Part shown: positions 9,363 through 20,287 of the stretch, piece by piece | How the letters are laid out: every line of letters begins with the position of its first letter | How positions within the stretch are numbered: position 1 is the stretch's first letter | Assembly: GCA_024663395.1 (NCBI GenBank) | Contig: JANFAH010000003.1 | Span: 806,001 to 870,000 of the forward strand | Direction of reading: 5' to 3' | Length of the DNA: 64,000 bases | Origin: Pisolithus tinctorius | Lineage: Eukaryota > Basidiomycota > Agaricomycetes > Boletales > Pisolithaceae | Program-made: the position numbers and the translations under genes | Notes under the pieces: model-generated | Told to the model about the DNA's origin: nothing | Seen by the model: only the letters and a program-made list of their open reading frames with translations | The model's database searches: none

Positions 9363-10955
9363 GAGGACTTTGTAGAAGGAAAGGAAAGGGCAAAGTCAGA
9401 AGAGTCCCTATTTATAAACCTGAGTCAGGTTCGCTCAGTAAAACTAGAGAATCCCTTCATGGAAGATTTGTGGATCGAGTCCACTAAAGCTGAAGGAGTC
9501 CCTGCTGGATGTGAACTCCAAGGTGGTCTTCATTATGATGGAGGTAAGATCTGGGTGCCTAGTGCACTTAGAAGGAAGTTGCTTAATGCTCTACATGACT
9601 CCCCCCTAGTGGGACATCATGGAATAAAAGGAACTCAGGAGTTGATCACATGCTGGTTCACATGGTCCACCTTGAAACCCAATGTAGAAGAATATGTGAA
9701 GCATTGCCAAACATGCCAAGCCAGCAAGTCTGGAAATAGGCTGCCTGCAGGAGAACTCAAACCTTTACCTGTCCCTGACGGGCCTTGGAGAGAATTAACG
9801 ACTGACTTCATGGACCTTGGAGTCAAGGGATCTTCTGGGAAGTCCCATGTCCTAGTCGTTGTTGACAGGTTCTCTAAGGAAGCAGAGTTCATCCCCTGCA
9901 CTGCAGAAGAAACAGCTGCTAGCACAGCTTGACTTTACCTGACGCATGTATGGAAACACCACAGACTTCTGGACTCTATTGTATCAGACAGAGGCCCACA
10001 GTTTGCCTCTTCCTTCATGAAGGAACTATTTAAAATGCTGGGAGTACAGCAGAAGCTCTCTATGGCTTTCCACCCACAGATGGATGGACAAACAGAGCAG
10101 TTGAACTGCGAGATTCAACAGTATTTATGGATGTATGCCAACCAACAACAGGCTCATTGGGAGGAATGGCTACCTTTGGCTCAGTTTGCTTACAACAACT
10201 CTGCCTCATCTTCTACTGGCAAGTGCCCCTTTGAAGTTACTCAATCCTATAGACCTAGGATGGGCATTGAACCGATGACTTCAAAGGTAAAAGCAGCAGA
10301 GGAAGTTGCTAAATCCTGGTTCCAGGTGTTCCAGGACATAAAAGCAAACCTTGCCAAAGCACATTCCCAACAAAAGCAACAAGCAGATAGACACTGCTTG
10401 TCTGCCCCTTCTTACTCCATTGGATCTCAGGTCTGGCTAGCTACAGACCATCTGTCCTTGAAAGAATGGCAGAGCTGTAAACTTTCCAAAAAGTGGATTG
10501 GACCATATGAAGTTCTAGAAGTACTTCTGAATGCTCTTAAATTAAAGTTGCCATGCAACATGAGGATCCACCCGGTTGTGAATGTCTCATGGGTTAAACC
10601 CTATCTTGGTGCTCTTGATGGACAGCCTGTTAACAGGCCTGGACTGCAGAGGGTTACTGATGAAGGAGATGTTGAATATGAGGTTGAATATGTTGTTGAC
10701 TCTCATTTGAAACATGGAGCTCTTCAATTCCTTGTACATTGGAGGGGATACCCTGAAGAAGATTGTACTTGGGAGCCAGCCTCTGCCTTGAAGAATTCGC
10801 AGTCAGCGATCAAGGATTTCTATCAATCCCACCCCAGGGCACCCCATAAATTATCTCTCCTTTCATTGGAAAGCTTTGACAGCTTGTTCACACCTGTGCC
10901 AGAACCATTTACTACCATTCATCCTATTTGGTCTCACCTGGAAGTCAAGCCTTAG
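9363..10955 (+). pseudogene. Element B integrase and chromodomain
   Basis: The integrase continues in frame after the TGA at 9360. The HHCC zinc-binding part is at about 9599-9722 (HDSPLVGHHG, then CQTCQASK), the catalytic core from 9790 (ELTTDFMDLG, IVSDRGPQFASSF, TEQLNCEIQQY; Asp, Asp and Glu all present). A TGA at 9930 interrupts the core. From 10017 the frame is open to 10955, including the GPYEVLE linker and a chromodomain (YEVEYVVDS, FLVHWRGYP, TWEPASAL). The chromodomain would direct insertion to marked chromatin. Confidence 0.88.
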
Positions 10956-10965
10956 GAGGGGATAG

Positions 10966-11365
10966 TGTAACAACTGGTAGACTTTTCACTTCCACATTTC
11001 CTATTTGCCTATATATATCCACCCTCTGGTTAGGGTTCCGCTTTAAGGGATGCTTAGTCATCTTGGACTTTCCCTTTTGCTTACTCTTTCACACTTACAT
11101 GATACTTAGTAAGGCCGTGCCTCATTGCTAACACATGTTTGCATTCATCCAATAGTGTAGTTCTCTCTTCTGTTTGCTTCTTTCTAGAACGTTCTCTTGT
11201 GGCAGTACATACAAACAGTAAGGCAGTATATAAGTCCCATCATTTGTCGTAGCCAGTTTCTCTAATCTAGTTTGTTTTGAGCCTAGTCCTCAATCAATGG
11301 GTTCCACTCCCACACTCTCTGGTTTGAAGTGATAGCTGAGAAGACATTTGTCTTTGGTTGCTTCA
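10966..11365 (+). repeat. 3' LTR of element B
   Basis: A 400-bp LTR that begins right after the polypurine tract at 10956-10965 and is followed by the target duplication GTTGT. Confidence 0.93.
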
Positions 11366-12192
11366 GTTGTTGGCAGTGGTGATAGGTTTAGGAATGATTG
11401 GCTTGTAGTCGAGGAATTTGCTGTGGTAGGAGGACATATGACATGAAGCACCTGAGTCAAGCAGGATGGTCTCCTCTGTGGAATTTAGGCTTTCACCTGT
11501 GAGTAGAGCATGGTCATAGGTGTTTGTATATGCATCTTCTTCATCAATGACAATATCCTGGGGGTTCAGAATTTCTTCCTCTGCAATTTTCATCAACCAA
11601 TCGTCTTCCTGTGGGTGTGCTAGCCAAACTCCATCAGGTTCAGAGTCAGTGCTAGTCTGTGTGCTTGAGCTGGCTGATGTGCTGGCTGCAGTGGCCACCA
11701 TTCCAGAGCCTTTCTCCTTCTTTTTCCCTTTGCCCTTGTTCTGGAACCACTTGGGCACTTGCCCAGCTTTTCCACCACCCTCTTCCCAGCATTGGTCTTT
11801 CATATGACCTTTCTTTCCACAGATTTCACAATTCAGCTTCTTTCCATCCTTCACTGAGTAAGCCACATCTTCAGAATTTCTGGAGTTTCTGGTGTTGCCT
11901 CTCTTTGTCCATGTTTGGTGCCTATCATATTCATCAGAAATTACTTTGATGATGAAGTCCAGAGATAGGTCCTTTTGCATGACTAGGGCTGAAGATGTCA
12001 TAGCTGCAAGGTTGGAGTCATATGAAGCAGGAAGTGAACTGAGGATGATAGCTGCAAAGTCATTGTCTGTGATAGACTGTCCAAGTGTGGCAAGTTGTTC
12101 ACACAGTGCATGCATCTTGTCAAAGTGAGCATGGACATTGCCTTTTTCTGCACAGTGGGATTCTTGGAGTTGTCTCTGCAGATCAATTGCAA
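11366..12192 (-). pseudogene. Copia element D: Gag C-terminal part and protease
   Basis: Continues the copia polyprotein upstream of element B. Read from 12192 leftwards it shows the Gag helix region (MHALCEQLATLG, IILSSLPASYD), a CCHC knuckle (CEICGKKGHMKDQC), a Lys-rich and Ser/Thr-rich linker, and the protease active site LLDSGASCHMSS close to the B insertion. The frame is open over this stretch. It joins gag 36312-36679 once the solo LTR nest is removed, and pol 2472-4885 once element B is removed. Confidence 0.88.
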
Positions 12193-12197
12193 CAATG

Positions 12198-12365
12198 TGT
12201 CAAGTCTGGGCCTACTCCGACCAACTCCAATGCTATACAAGGTCTAGAGAAAGGTTTGGAAGCAAGTCTGACACGAAGGAACAGAACTCCAACTAGCAGA
12301 GTGTCAGCAGAGATGAAGACTGCTGAGACAAAGGCGGAGTGGAGTGAGGGCGTCAGGTTTAGCTT
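12198..12365 (+). repeat. Solo LTR of the copia D family, left part
   Basis: The first 168 bp of an LTR starting TGTCAAGTCTGGGCC. The rest is at 35761-36306, displaced by element A. The whole LTR (about 714 bp) is flanked by CAATG at 12193-12197 and 36307-36311. It matches the copia D LTR at 36770-37504 in the opposite plus-strand sense. It is a solo LTR inserted in the gag of a member of its own family. Confidence 0.9.
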
Positions 12366-12894
12366 TGTCATAGCCATGTCTCGACCCTGGCCGGACTTGG
12401 CCTCGCACTCATTGAGTCCGGCCTCAGCCTCATCTGTCACATTGTCCCCAGATAGCTTAGCGTGGTGAACATTGCTTTGCAGTGTCTGTCATTTCGGTTA
12501 AGCCCTGTCCCCGGTCCTGTCCCCGGTCCACTTGTCCTGGTCTCCGCTACCTTAGTCATACGTTAGTAATACCTGTCTTACCAATCGTCTTAGCAATCCT
12601 TGCGAGACCAGCATTACTGGTCTCCATACTATAGTTACTTCTAGTATATAAGCTCGTAGATACTCAGCCTGTAGACCTCAGTCTGAAATCAACTAAGTAT
12701 CTCCTGACAACCCTGCCTTGGCCTCGGACTCGGACTGAGATCCATGCAAGGGAATAGCACTGTATCCTCAGTCACTAAGTCCAATCAGTCCAATCATCTG
12801 TATCTTCGACTTCCCTTCTGATCCCGACCCCTTGGCCTCGCACCCACTTCGGTCTCTGGTCTGGACTCAACCCAGACAATCCTCGTACTTGACA
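12366..12894 (+). repeat. 5' LTR of element A
   Basis: 529-bp LTR. A TATA box (AGTATATAAG) is at about 12643-12652, and AGTCTGAAAT, the presumed 5' end of the transcript, is at 12680-12689. Confidence 0.95.
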
Positions 12895-12896
12895 GT

Positions 12897-12906
12897 ATTT
12901 CAGACT
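12897..12906 (+). promoter_or_regulatory. Self-priming primer-binding site of element A
   Basis: ATTTCAGACT starts two bases after the 5' LTR. It is the exact complement of AGTCTGAAAT at 12680-12689, about 30-35 bp after the TATA box. The geometry is the same as in elements B and C. Confidence 0.7.
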
Positions 12907-12932
12907 CTCCACTTGTGTGGGTCTAAACCATC

Positions 12933-14324
12933 ATGGCAACCAAGACTCGTTTCCAACCTCCCCGTGGCCACTCTGCCACCAATCCTGACTCTGCCTCAGC
13001 CAGTGGGGCTCGCCATGAAACAGCACTAGCTGCTTTGGGCACCACTAGGCGCTCTCCAGGCCCCGTCAGTCCTTTCAGGGGCTTTTCAGCCCACACATCT
13101 AATACCCCCACCCCATGTCGCCCCACTGCTCCCATCCCCAAGGGTGACCCTGGCAATGATGGGCTGGGCGACGATGATGATAATAACCCAGATAATGATG
13201 ACCCCAGCAACGGTCCTGGCGATGATGGGCCCGGTGATGATAATCCAGATGAGGATGATCCGGAGGATGAACCGGACTTCCCAGACCCGGACACTGAACC
13301 TGCGGTCGTGGTCTTCGACAGTCTCACGAAGGCCATCAAGCTGTTGGCTCACAACTCCTGTACTAGTCCTGAGTCCTCAAGCAGGACCAAGCTACGCGAG
13401 CCCGATACCTTTGATGGCACCGACCCTAAGAAGCTCCACACGTTCTTTATCCAGTGCGAGCTTAGTTTCCAAGACCAACCTCGGGCTTTCAGGACCAATC
13501 GCGCCAAAGTCATCTTCGCCCAGTCGTACCTCAAAGGTATGGCTCTTGAATGGTTCGAGCCAGACTTACTTGGACTCGACGATCCTGATGATCGGCCTCT
13601 CTGGATGGACTCCTGGAGGGAGTTTGTCCTAGAGTTGCAAACCACCTTTGGCCCTCATGACCCGGTTGCTGATGCCAAGAGCCAACTCGACCACTTGCAC
13701 ATGAAGGAAAGTCAGCGCATTAACAAGTATGTAGTTGACTTTAATCAGCTTGCTTCGCAAGTCTGAGGCTACGGAGATGGTGCGCTGCGCCACCACTTCT
13801 ACTCCGGACTCCCAGACTGGATTAAGGACGAAGTTTGTCAAGTTGGCAAACCCCGGACACTTCACGAGCTCCGCCACCTCGCCCAGGAGATAGATGCACG
13901 CTATTGGGAGCACAAGGAAGAAGTCCAGCGGGCGAGTAAGCACCAAGGCTCGTCCAACTCTAGTAACAACAAGTCCAGCAGCTCCGGCAACAATAGTCAG
14001 CCCAAGACCGGCCAAGACAAATCCAAGACTGGCAACAACAACAACTCTGGATCTTCTCCCAAGCTGGCTTCATCGAAGCCGGGCAATAGTAATAACAGCA
14101 ATTCATCTAAGCCCGAGCCTAGCAAACTCGGCAAAGATGGAAAGCTTACCCCAGAAGAACGCAAGCGTCGCATAGATGGAAACCTCTGCATGTTCTGCAG
14201 AGGGTCCGGTCATTTCACTGACAAATGCCCCAAGAAAGCCAGAAAGGCCAAAGCTCGTGCTGCGGCCACCACCGAGGCCACACCGGCCTTGGGCTTGGGT
14301 ACTACCCCCGAGACAAAAAAATAG
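12933..14324 (+). pseudogene. Element A Gag
   Basis: Starts at ATG 12933. An acidic, Asp/Pro-rich N-terminal region (GDDDDNNPDND-like) is followed by the Gag core (REPDTFDGTDPKKLHTF, LEWFEPDLL, FVLELQTTFGPHDP, LDHLHMKES) and, after one in-frame TGA at 13764-13766, by the rest of Gag (HHFYSGLPDWI, a Ser/Asn/Lys-rich linker and the knuckle CMFCRGSGHFTDKC). The TGA replaces an expected Arg codon, so it is probably a CGA to TGA change. The frame ends at TAG 14322-14324, directly after a run of seven A. Confidence 0.85.
14315..14321 (+). promoter_or_regulatory. Candidate -1 frameshift site between gag and pol
   Basis: Seven A directly precede the gag stop (codons ACA AAA AAA TAG). The pol frame is -1 relative to gag, and a slip on A AAA AAA would enter it exactly (AAA ATA GGT AGC). 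This is the canonical slippery heptamer pattern. Confidence 0.5.
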
Positions 14325-16804
14325 GTAGCAGCTCCCAGGACTCCACACAATCTGGGAGCTGCGTTGACTCCAGTTGTGCAAACTTGGAGGCTCGTCTCAA
14401 CACGTCCACTCTTTCCAGTCCGAACTCCTTGACCCCATATGTCACTATAGAAAACCCAGAAATACCTCGGCTTCGTACTTTAGTGGACTCCAGTTCCACC
14501 CATTGTTTTATAGATAATCAGTTTGTTAATCAACACTCGTTTACCCCTTACTCAGTCTCACCAATCCGACTCCGGCTTTTCGATGGAACGTCCACCTTCA
14601 CTATAACCCAAGCAGTAGATGTCAACATCTGCTTCGCGTCCAGCAATGTCACACCGGTAACCCTGTTTTTAGCCCTGTTGGATTCTGAGTGTAAGATAGT
14701 TCTTGGACATGACTGGCTCACCCACTACAATCTGTTGATTGATTGGGTATTGGGCAGTCTAACATTCTGGACTCCTGCACAAGGAATGCCAACCCCGTCA
14801 ACACCCCCTGTAGGACCGGTCTCCACTGGCCTTCCTGACTCCGGTCCTAGTGACCAACCTGGCTTCATGCCATCTGTACCAGTCTCCGACTCTCCGGCTC
14901 GCACCCCTCTGAAGGCCCCTCTCATTTCCCTAATCAATGCAGCCACTTTTGTGCATGCCTGCAAACTAGAGGGGTCCATCCAATTCCAACTTCAGCTCCG
15001 TCCCTCGGACTCAGCTCAAGCCCAATCAGCCTCGGCTTCCCCTCCTCCAGCCTTACCCAACGTACCGGAAGAGTACCATGACTTTGCTGATGTATTCAGC
15101 AAGGCCAAGGCCTCGGCACTCCCACCACACTGGGAGTACAACCTGAAGATAGAGCTCGAAGAAGGAACAACCCTGCCTCTCAGCACAATCTACTCGCTGT
15201 CCCTGGTTGAGCTCCAAGCTCTCCGGACATTCATCGATGAAAATCTTACTACCGGATTCATTCGACCTACCTCTTCCCCTTATGCTGCACCAGTCCTCTT
15301 TGTCAAGAAGAAGGATGGCTCCCTCCGGCTCTGTGTAGATTTCCATGGCCTCAACAAAATCACTAAGAAAGACCGCTACCCACTCCCGCTCATCTCCGAC
15401 CTCTTGGATTCACCGAGCCGAGCCAAGATCTATACTAAGATTGATCTTCGGAATGCCTACCATCTCGTCCGGATTGCTCTGGGCGATGAATGGAAGACCG
15501 CATTCCGGACTCAGTATGGTTCTTACGAGTGGTTAGTGATGCCCTTCGGCCTCACCAATGCCCTGGCTGCCTTCCAGCGCTTCATCAACACTATCTTCGC
15601 GGATATGTTGGACGTCTGTGTGGTTGTCTACCTAGATGACATCTTGATCTACTCCGGAGATAAGGAGTCCCATAAGCAGCATGTCCAAGAGGTCCTCCGC
15701 CGGCTTCAGCTTCACAGCCTGTATGCAAAGCCGGAGAAATGCGAGTTCCACTCGGACTCGGTCAAATACCTCGGATTTCACCTTTCCCCTGCCGGCCTCA
15801 CGATGTCGAAGGAAAAGGTCCAGACCATCTGTGACTGGCCCGAGCCTCACAAGGTCAAAGACATACAATCCTTCCTCGGCTTTGCCAACTTTTACTGCCG
15901 GTTTATCTTTAATTACTCGGACATCATTGTACTGCTGACTCGGCTTACCTGCAAGGGGGCTCCTTGGAGTTTCTCCAAGGAGTGCCGCCGGTCATTTAAC
16001 AACCTCAAGGCCGCCTTCACCACTGCGCCGGTCTTAACCCACTTCATCCCCAGGGTTCCTATCACTGTCGAGACCGATGCTTCGGACTATGCCATCGCCG
16101 GCATCCTCTCTATTACCTGCGGCGACGGCCAAATACATCTGGTCGCTTTCTACTCCCGGACCTTGACCGCCCCGGAATTGAATTATGATACCCACGATAA
16201 GGAACTGCTTGCAATCTTTGAAGCATTCCAGACCTGGCGCCACTATCTTGAGGGCTCAGCCTCACCAGTCGACATTGTTACCGACCACAAGAACCTTGAG
16301 TACTTCTCCACCTCTAAAGTACTCACCTGCCGCCAAGCTTGCTGGTCAGAATTCCTTTCTCAGTTTAATATGATCATCAGATTCAGGCCCGGTAAGCTCG
16401 GAGCTAAGCCCGATGCCCTAACTAGACGATGGGATGTCTACCCCAAAGAGGGGGATAGTGGCTACGCCGGAGTGAACCTGCAAAACCTGAGACCAGTTTT
16501 CACCCAGGAGCAGCTAGCAGTCTCCCTTCACGCCACATACCTCGAGTACCCAGTCTTACGAGCAGTCGCACTGATGGATGTAGAGAAACTTCATAATGAC
16601 ATCCTGACCGCACTGCTGGATGACCCGGTCTCACAAATCCGCCTGTCCAACATGTCTGATCCCCAGTGGTCAGTAGATGACACTGGCTTCCTTCGTCTTG
16701 ATGGAAGGATCTACGTGCCGGACTCAAATGATCTCCATCTTAGGGTCTTGCGGCTTAAGCATGACCATCCCTGTCCAGCCACTTCGGCCAAAACTGAACC
16801 CTAG
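14325..16804 (+). pseudogene. Element A protease, reverse transcriptase and RNase H
   Basis: The pol frame is open from about 14225 to 16804. Protease: LRTLVDSSSTHCFIDN, with DSS instead of the usual DSG, so the active site is damaged. Reverse transcriptase: VLFVKKKDGSLRLCVDF, LNKITKKDRYPLPLI, KIDLRNAYHLVRI, MPFGLTNA, VVYLDDILIYS with intact YLDD, YLGFHLS. RNase H: ETDASDYAIAGIL, HDKELLAI, TDHKNLEYF. After RNase H the frame enters the start of the integrase and is lost near 16800. There a stop and a frameshift occur, and about 12 codons between the HHCC histidines and cysteines appear to be deleted. Confidence 0.9.
16446..16457 (+). promoter_or_regulatory. Central polypurine tract candidate of element A
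   Basis: AAGAGGGGGATA is identical to the 12 bases of the 3' polypurine tract at 35214-35225, one base before the 3' LTR. It sits in pol between RNase H and integrase, the place where a central tract is found in other retroelements. Confidence 0.55.
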
Positions 16805-16829
16805 AACTCATTCGGCGTGAGTATACCTG

Positions 16830-17088
16830 GCCCGGCCTCATGCATGGCTTGTGCTCAGGCTAAGGTTCCCTGCCATCAGCCTTACAGCCTTCTCAAGCAA
16901 CTTCCAGTGCTGGAGAAGCCATGGAATTCTATCTCTATGGATTTCATCGAGCAACTTCCAGCCTCAACCAGCTTCACAGCCATCCTTGTAGTAGTTGACT
17001 GGCTCTCCAAGCAGGCCATATTCATCCCAACCCACGACACTATTACAGCCCCAGAACTTGCCAAGTTATTCCTACTCCATGTCTTTTC
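16830..17088 (+). pseudogene. Element A integrase, first part
   Basis: The end of the zinc-binding region (CMACAQAKVPCHQPY) and the start of the catalytic core (SISMDFIEQLP with the first Asp, TAILVVVDWLSKQAIFIP). It stops inside LFLLHVFS at 17088, where element C is inserted; the target duplication TTTTC is at 17084-17088. The second part continues in frame at 32894. Confidence 0.88.
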
Positions 17089-17538
17089 TGTTACGCTCAA
17101 CCAAAGTCAAGACATAGGGAGAGCTCAGACACAGACTAAGGTTTCTACTGAGCAACAGCTGCAGTAACCTCTGTAAATGACAGAGGATTTAGGGCAACGC
17201 CGGTAAGAGTGGTTCTTGTTAGGGACACTGAGGGCAAAGTTCTGAGAATGCTGCGTATGATTGAGCAGCTCAAGTCTGGGTTTCCAGGACTTGAGCCGGC
17301 AGTCTAAATACTACACAGAAACGGACCATGAGGTGTCCGCATGTAACGAGGTAATCATGCCATTGGTTGAACAATGATGACACATGTCCTAGGCATGTAA
17401 CGAGCGAGTAATGCTAGTGGTGGAAATAGAGAGCTGTCAGATCAGAGAGGAGACGGCTCTAAAAGGAAATTGAGTCCAATGGATCAAAAGTAAGGTAAAC
17501 ATACAGTAGAAAGGAAAAGTTAGGGGTGAAACGTAACA
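17089..17538 (-). repeat. 3' LTR of element C
   Basis: The downstream LTR of a minus-strand element. The bases next to it at 17539-17552 read on the minus strand as the polypurine tract GAAAGGGGGTAA. Confidence 0.93.
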
Positions 17539-17575
17539 TTACCCCCTTTCTAAGCGTTGAAGTGCCTGACTTCAA

Positions 17576-18490
17576 CTACTCTCCATAAGGCTCTCCGGTC
17601 ATGTTGCTGATGGCGGAGTCATCAAAGTCAAAACCATTGTCGTACAAGTCATTATCCTCACTCCCAATGAGGGTATGATCATCTACCAGGGCGGGGGTAG
17701 TTATTCTGTCCTGTAAAGGACGACGAGGGTGGATGGAAGGGCACTGGGCCTGAGTATGTCCGGGACGAGTGGCGTGGCAAAGGGGACATTCGTACAGCCC
17801 ACAGTTGACATGGATATGGCCAAGACGGCGACAGACATAACACGCTTGACGATAGCATGGATCAGACGGAGTAAGAGGCATGTCGAACTCGGTCAAGGCG
17901 TTCAACACAGGAGACGGTGGTAGCTGTGCAAGGGTTTCAACGATGTTTAACGTGTAGTCGAGTTCTGCACGGGAGACACCAAAGGCAGTCTCAGGGTCTA
18001 CTTCAGATGGGGAGTCATGAGACTCGCAAGGCTGTGGGTTAGGGCCTGATAAACAACAGGCACGAGGTCTATCAGCTCTACGGAGAGAGCGAGATGAGTG
18101 GGAGGATGACGACGATGACGGTGCTGGGGGGGAGGACGACGTGGAGGAAACCGGAGGGGAAGTTGCAGTCGAGGGTCTTCTAGACCCAGGAGGGGGAGGA
18201 GCGATCAATGTAGGGTACTGGCGAACGTTATAGATGAGGTCTGCACCTCCAAGGACATCAAAGAGTTTAAGCAAGAGGGGAACTTGCTGGATGGCGATTT
18301 CATTCAAGATAGTACGAGCGGGGGAAAGGAGGGGATTCTGGCGATTGACATAACAGGAGAGTTCCTCAAGCCGAAGGGCTTGGATAGTAGCATGATACAC
18401 GAGGTCAAGTGGAGAGTCCTTGTCCACCTCGTGATAAACGGTGCCAATGACGGCGGGGTCAGCAATGAAGAGTCGATACGAAGCAATCAT
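17576..18490 (-). CDS. Element C extra ORF with two zinc knuckles
   Basis: A 304-residue open frame lying after the integrase on the same strand, just before the 3' LTR. The N-terminal third (IASYRLFIADPAVIG to YNVRQYPTLI) looks helical and resembles no family I can name. A Pro/Ser-rich spacer follows. Near the C-terminus are two cysteine/histidine boxes: CYVCRRLGHIHVNC, an exact CX2CX4HX4C knuckle, and CPLCHATRPGHTQAQC, a CX2CX6HX4C variant. An acidic tail ends the protein. Standard Ty3 elements have nothing here. It could bind nucleic acid, or be a second Gag-like or envelope-position protein; I do not know its function. It has no in-frame stop, unlike pol. Confidence 0.7.
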   Translation of the reverse strand: MIASYRLFIADPAVIGTVYHEVDKDSPLDLVYHATIQALRLEELSCYVNRQNPLLSPARTILNEIAIQQVPLLLKLFDVLGGADLIYNVRQYPTLIAPPPPGSRRPSTATSPPVSSTSSSPPAPSSSSSSHSSRSLRRADRPRACCLSGPNPQPCESHDSPSEVDPETAFGVSRAELDYTLNIVETLAQLPPSPVLNALTEFDMPLTPSDPCYRQACYVCRRLGHIHVNCGLYECPLCHATRPGHTQAQCPSIHPRRPLQDRITTPALVDDHTLIGSEDNDLYDNGFDFDDSAISNMTGEPYGE

Positions 18491-18519
18491 TTGATCGCTG
18501 GCGGGCTGCCATTGGCGGC

Positions 18520-19724
18520 GAGCAAACAGGGTGTGTCAACGAGAGGGTTCATGGGGGTAGGTGTAGCGGCAAGGGGGCATTTCGAAGGTGATGTTTCTGA
18601 CAGTGCAGGTAGAACATTGAGTGGGTTGTTTCTGAGGGGGAAAGTCCTTTGGGAAATGTTTCTTATAGGCAGAGAGGGTATCATCCGCATGTTCAAGGTG
18701 TGACTCTTTCTGCCACGAGTTTTCGGAAGAAGGGTAGCCTTTCCATTTGATTAAGAAGGCGTGTTCGCGGCCGGATCTTTTGTGGCTGACTATCGCCTCA
18801 ACTTCGTATTCTTCCTCCTCGTTGACAAGGTCAGGCGGTGGAGCCGGGAAGTTCGGTCCGTGAACGTTGTTTTCACGATAGGGTGATAGGAGAGAAGCAT
18901 GGAAGACATTGTGGATCTTCCATCGCGCGGGGATCGCAAGGCGATACGTAATTGGAGACAGGACGTCGGAGATTGTGAAGGGTCCTTCTCGTTTGGGTGC
19001 AAGTTTTCTATTTTCGTAGGAGCATTTCAAATTTTGTGCTTCTAGCCAAACTTTATCACCCTTCTGGAATGGGGTGAAGGGTCGCGACAAGCAGTCTTTC
19101 ATAGTTCTTCTGGCTAGATCATGGGCTGCAAGGGCTTCTTCTCTAGCCTTTCTGAGTTCATTGAGTCTAGACTCGGTGGCGGGAAGGTGGGTTTCTGCGA
19201 TCAGGGATGGAAGGGGTTTCGGTTCATAGCCGTACATGAGGTAGAACGGCGATTGATGTGTGACGGAGTGGGGTCGGCAGTTGTGTGCGAATTCCGCCAT
19301 GGGAAGGTTGGTTACCCATGAGGTGGGATCGTTCTGGCAAAAGATGCGGAGATAAGTCTCTACTTCTTGATTCACACGTTCAGTTTCTCTGTCGGTCTGA
19401 GGGTGGTACACCGTGGACAGGGCGAGGGAGTATCCTAGGAGGGAAGCGAGTTCTTTGGCAAAGGCTGAGGCGAACTGAGGTCCTCGATCTGAGATGATTT
19501 TGTCATACAACCCGAAGCGGGAGTAGACCTTTTTGAAAAACAAGGCTGCGATATCAGCAGCGGAGGCGGTTTTCTTCATTGGTGATAAAATTACCCCCTT
19601 TGTAAGCCCATGGTCTACCACGACCAAAAGGGAATCATAACCGTTTGACACAGGTAGGTCGGTGACCAGGTCACAAGAGATTTGTTGGAAGGGGCGGGTC
19701 GAGGTGGAGGGGATAGGCGTGAGG
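18520..19724 (-). pseudogene. Element C integrase core and chromodomain
   Basis: From the CACTA insertion leftwards: catalytic core (ISCDLVTDLPVSNGYDS, IISDRGPQFASAFAKE, HPQTDRETERVNQEVE; all three acidic residues present, but GQTER has become RETER), the GPFTISDVLSPITYRL linker with HNVFHASLLSPY, and a chromodomain (YEVEAIVSHKR, FLIKWKGYPSSENSW). The frame is open to 18536. The zinc-binding N-terminus lies on the other side of the CACTA element at 27115-27503. Confidence 0.9.
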
Positions 19725-19775
19725 CCCAGTGAAAACTGGCTATGGCCAGGTGTGACATGAGGTGACCATATGTGA
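19725..19775 (+). repeat. Left terminal inverted repeat of the CACTA-like element
   Basis: Starts CCCAGTGAAAACTGG and runs to about the TGACCATATGTGA motif. It matches the complement of 27057-27107 at all but one position. Confidence 0.9.
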
Positions 19776-20239
19776 CCAAACTGGGCAAGTGATACGTGGT
19801 CACACGGAGTCAGAGCCTGCTAGCAACATGAGACTGACATAGTATGGCCAGGTACTACCTCTGTATGATACCATATAATCTTTTCGGTGAAAATATACTG
19901 ACTCATATCTGGCCACATTAAGTCATGCCCTCGTCGACTTTGCTCAATATGAGTGCATGTGACCTGGTGTGACATGATATTACTTAGTGATATCAGGCCA
20001 TATTCACACGGGCACTGCGCCGTCTGCTCGAAAATGACACGATATGATATTGTGTGACGACGTATTACATTCTACTGGGTGGGGGACTAATACACATGAC
20101 CCGGTTTGGATGCAGGGGATGCTAGCCTGAGAGTACAATATGCACGTGCGAAGTCCAATTAATTGAATGGCGATGCCAATGCGACACGATCAAGATAAGT
20201 CGAATTATAACCCATGCCAATGATTCCGGCGGATGGAAA

Positions 20240-20287
20240 TAACGATGCGATGCGATGTGATTCGATGCGATGCGATGCGATTTCGTG
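20240..20287 (+). repeat. GATGC-type microsatellite
   Basis: Repeats of GATGC/GATGT in the left subterminal part of the CACTA-like element, with a few substitutions. Confidence 0.7.

Larger units (their letters stand above)
4886..11365 (+). mobile_element. Ty3/gypsy element B, full length
   Basis: A complete 6.5-kb LTR retrotransposon inserted in copia D. LTRs are at 4886-5284 and 10966-11365, starting TGTAA and ending CTTCA. The 5-bp duplication GTTGT flanks it at 4881-4885 and 11366-11370. The order gag, protease, reverse transcriptase, RNase H, integrase, chromodomain is that of a chromovirus. A polypurine tract (GGAGGGGATAG) abuts the 3' LTR. Stops and frameshifts in pol make it non-autonomous now. 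Confidence 0.95.

Noticed and set aside
13144..13632. 162-residue plus-strand ORF overlapping element A Gag
   Set aside because: Low-complexity Met/Ile product of GATGAT repeats in a shifted frame of Gag.
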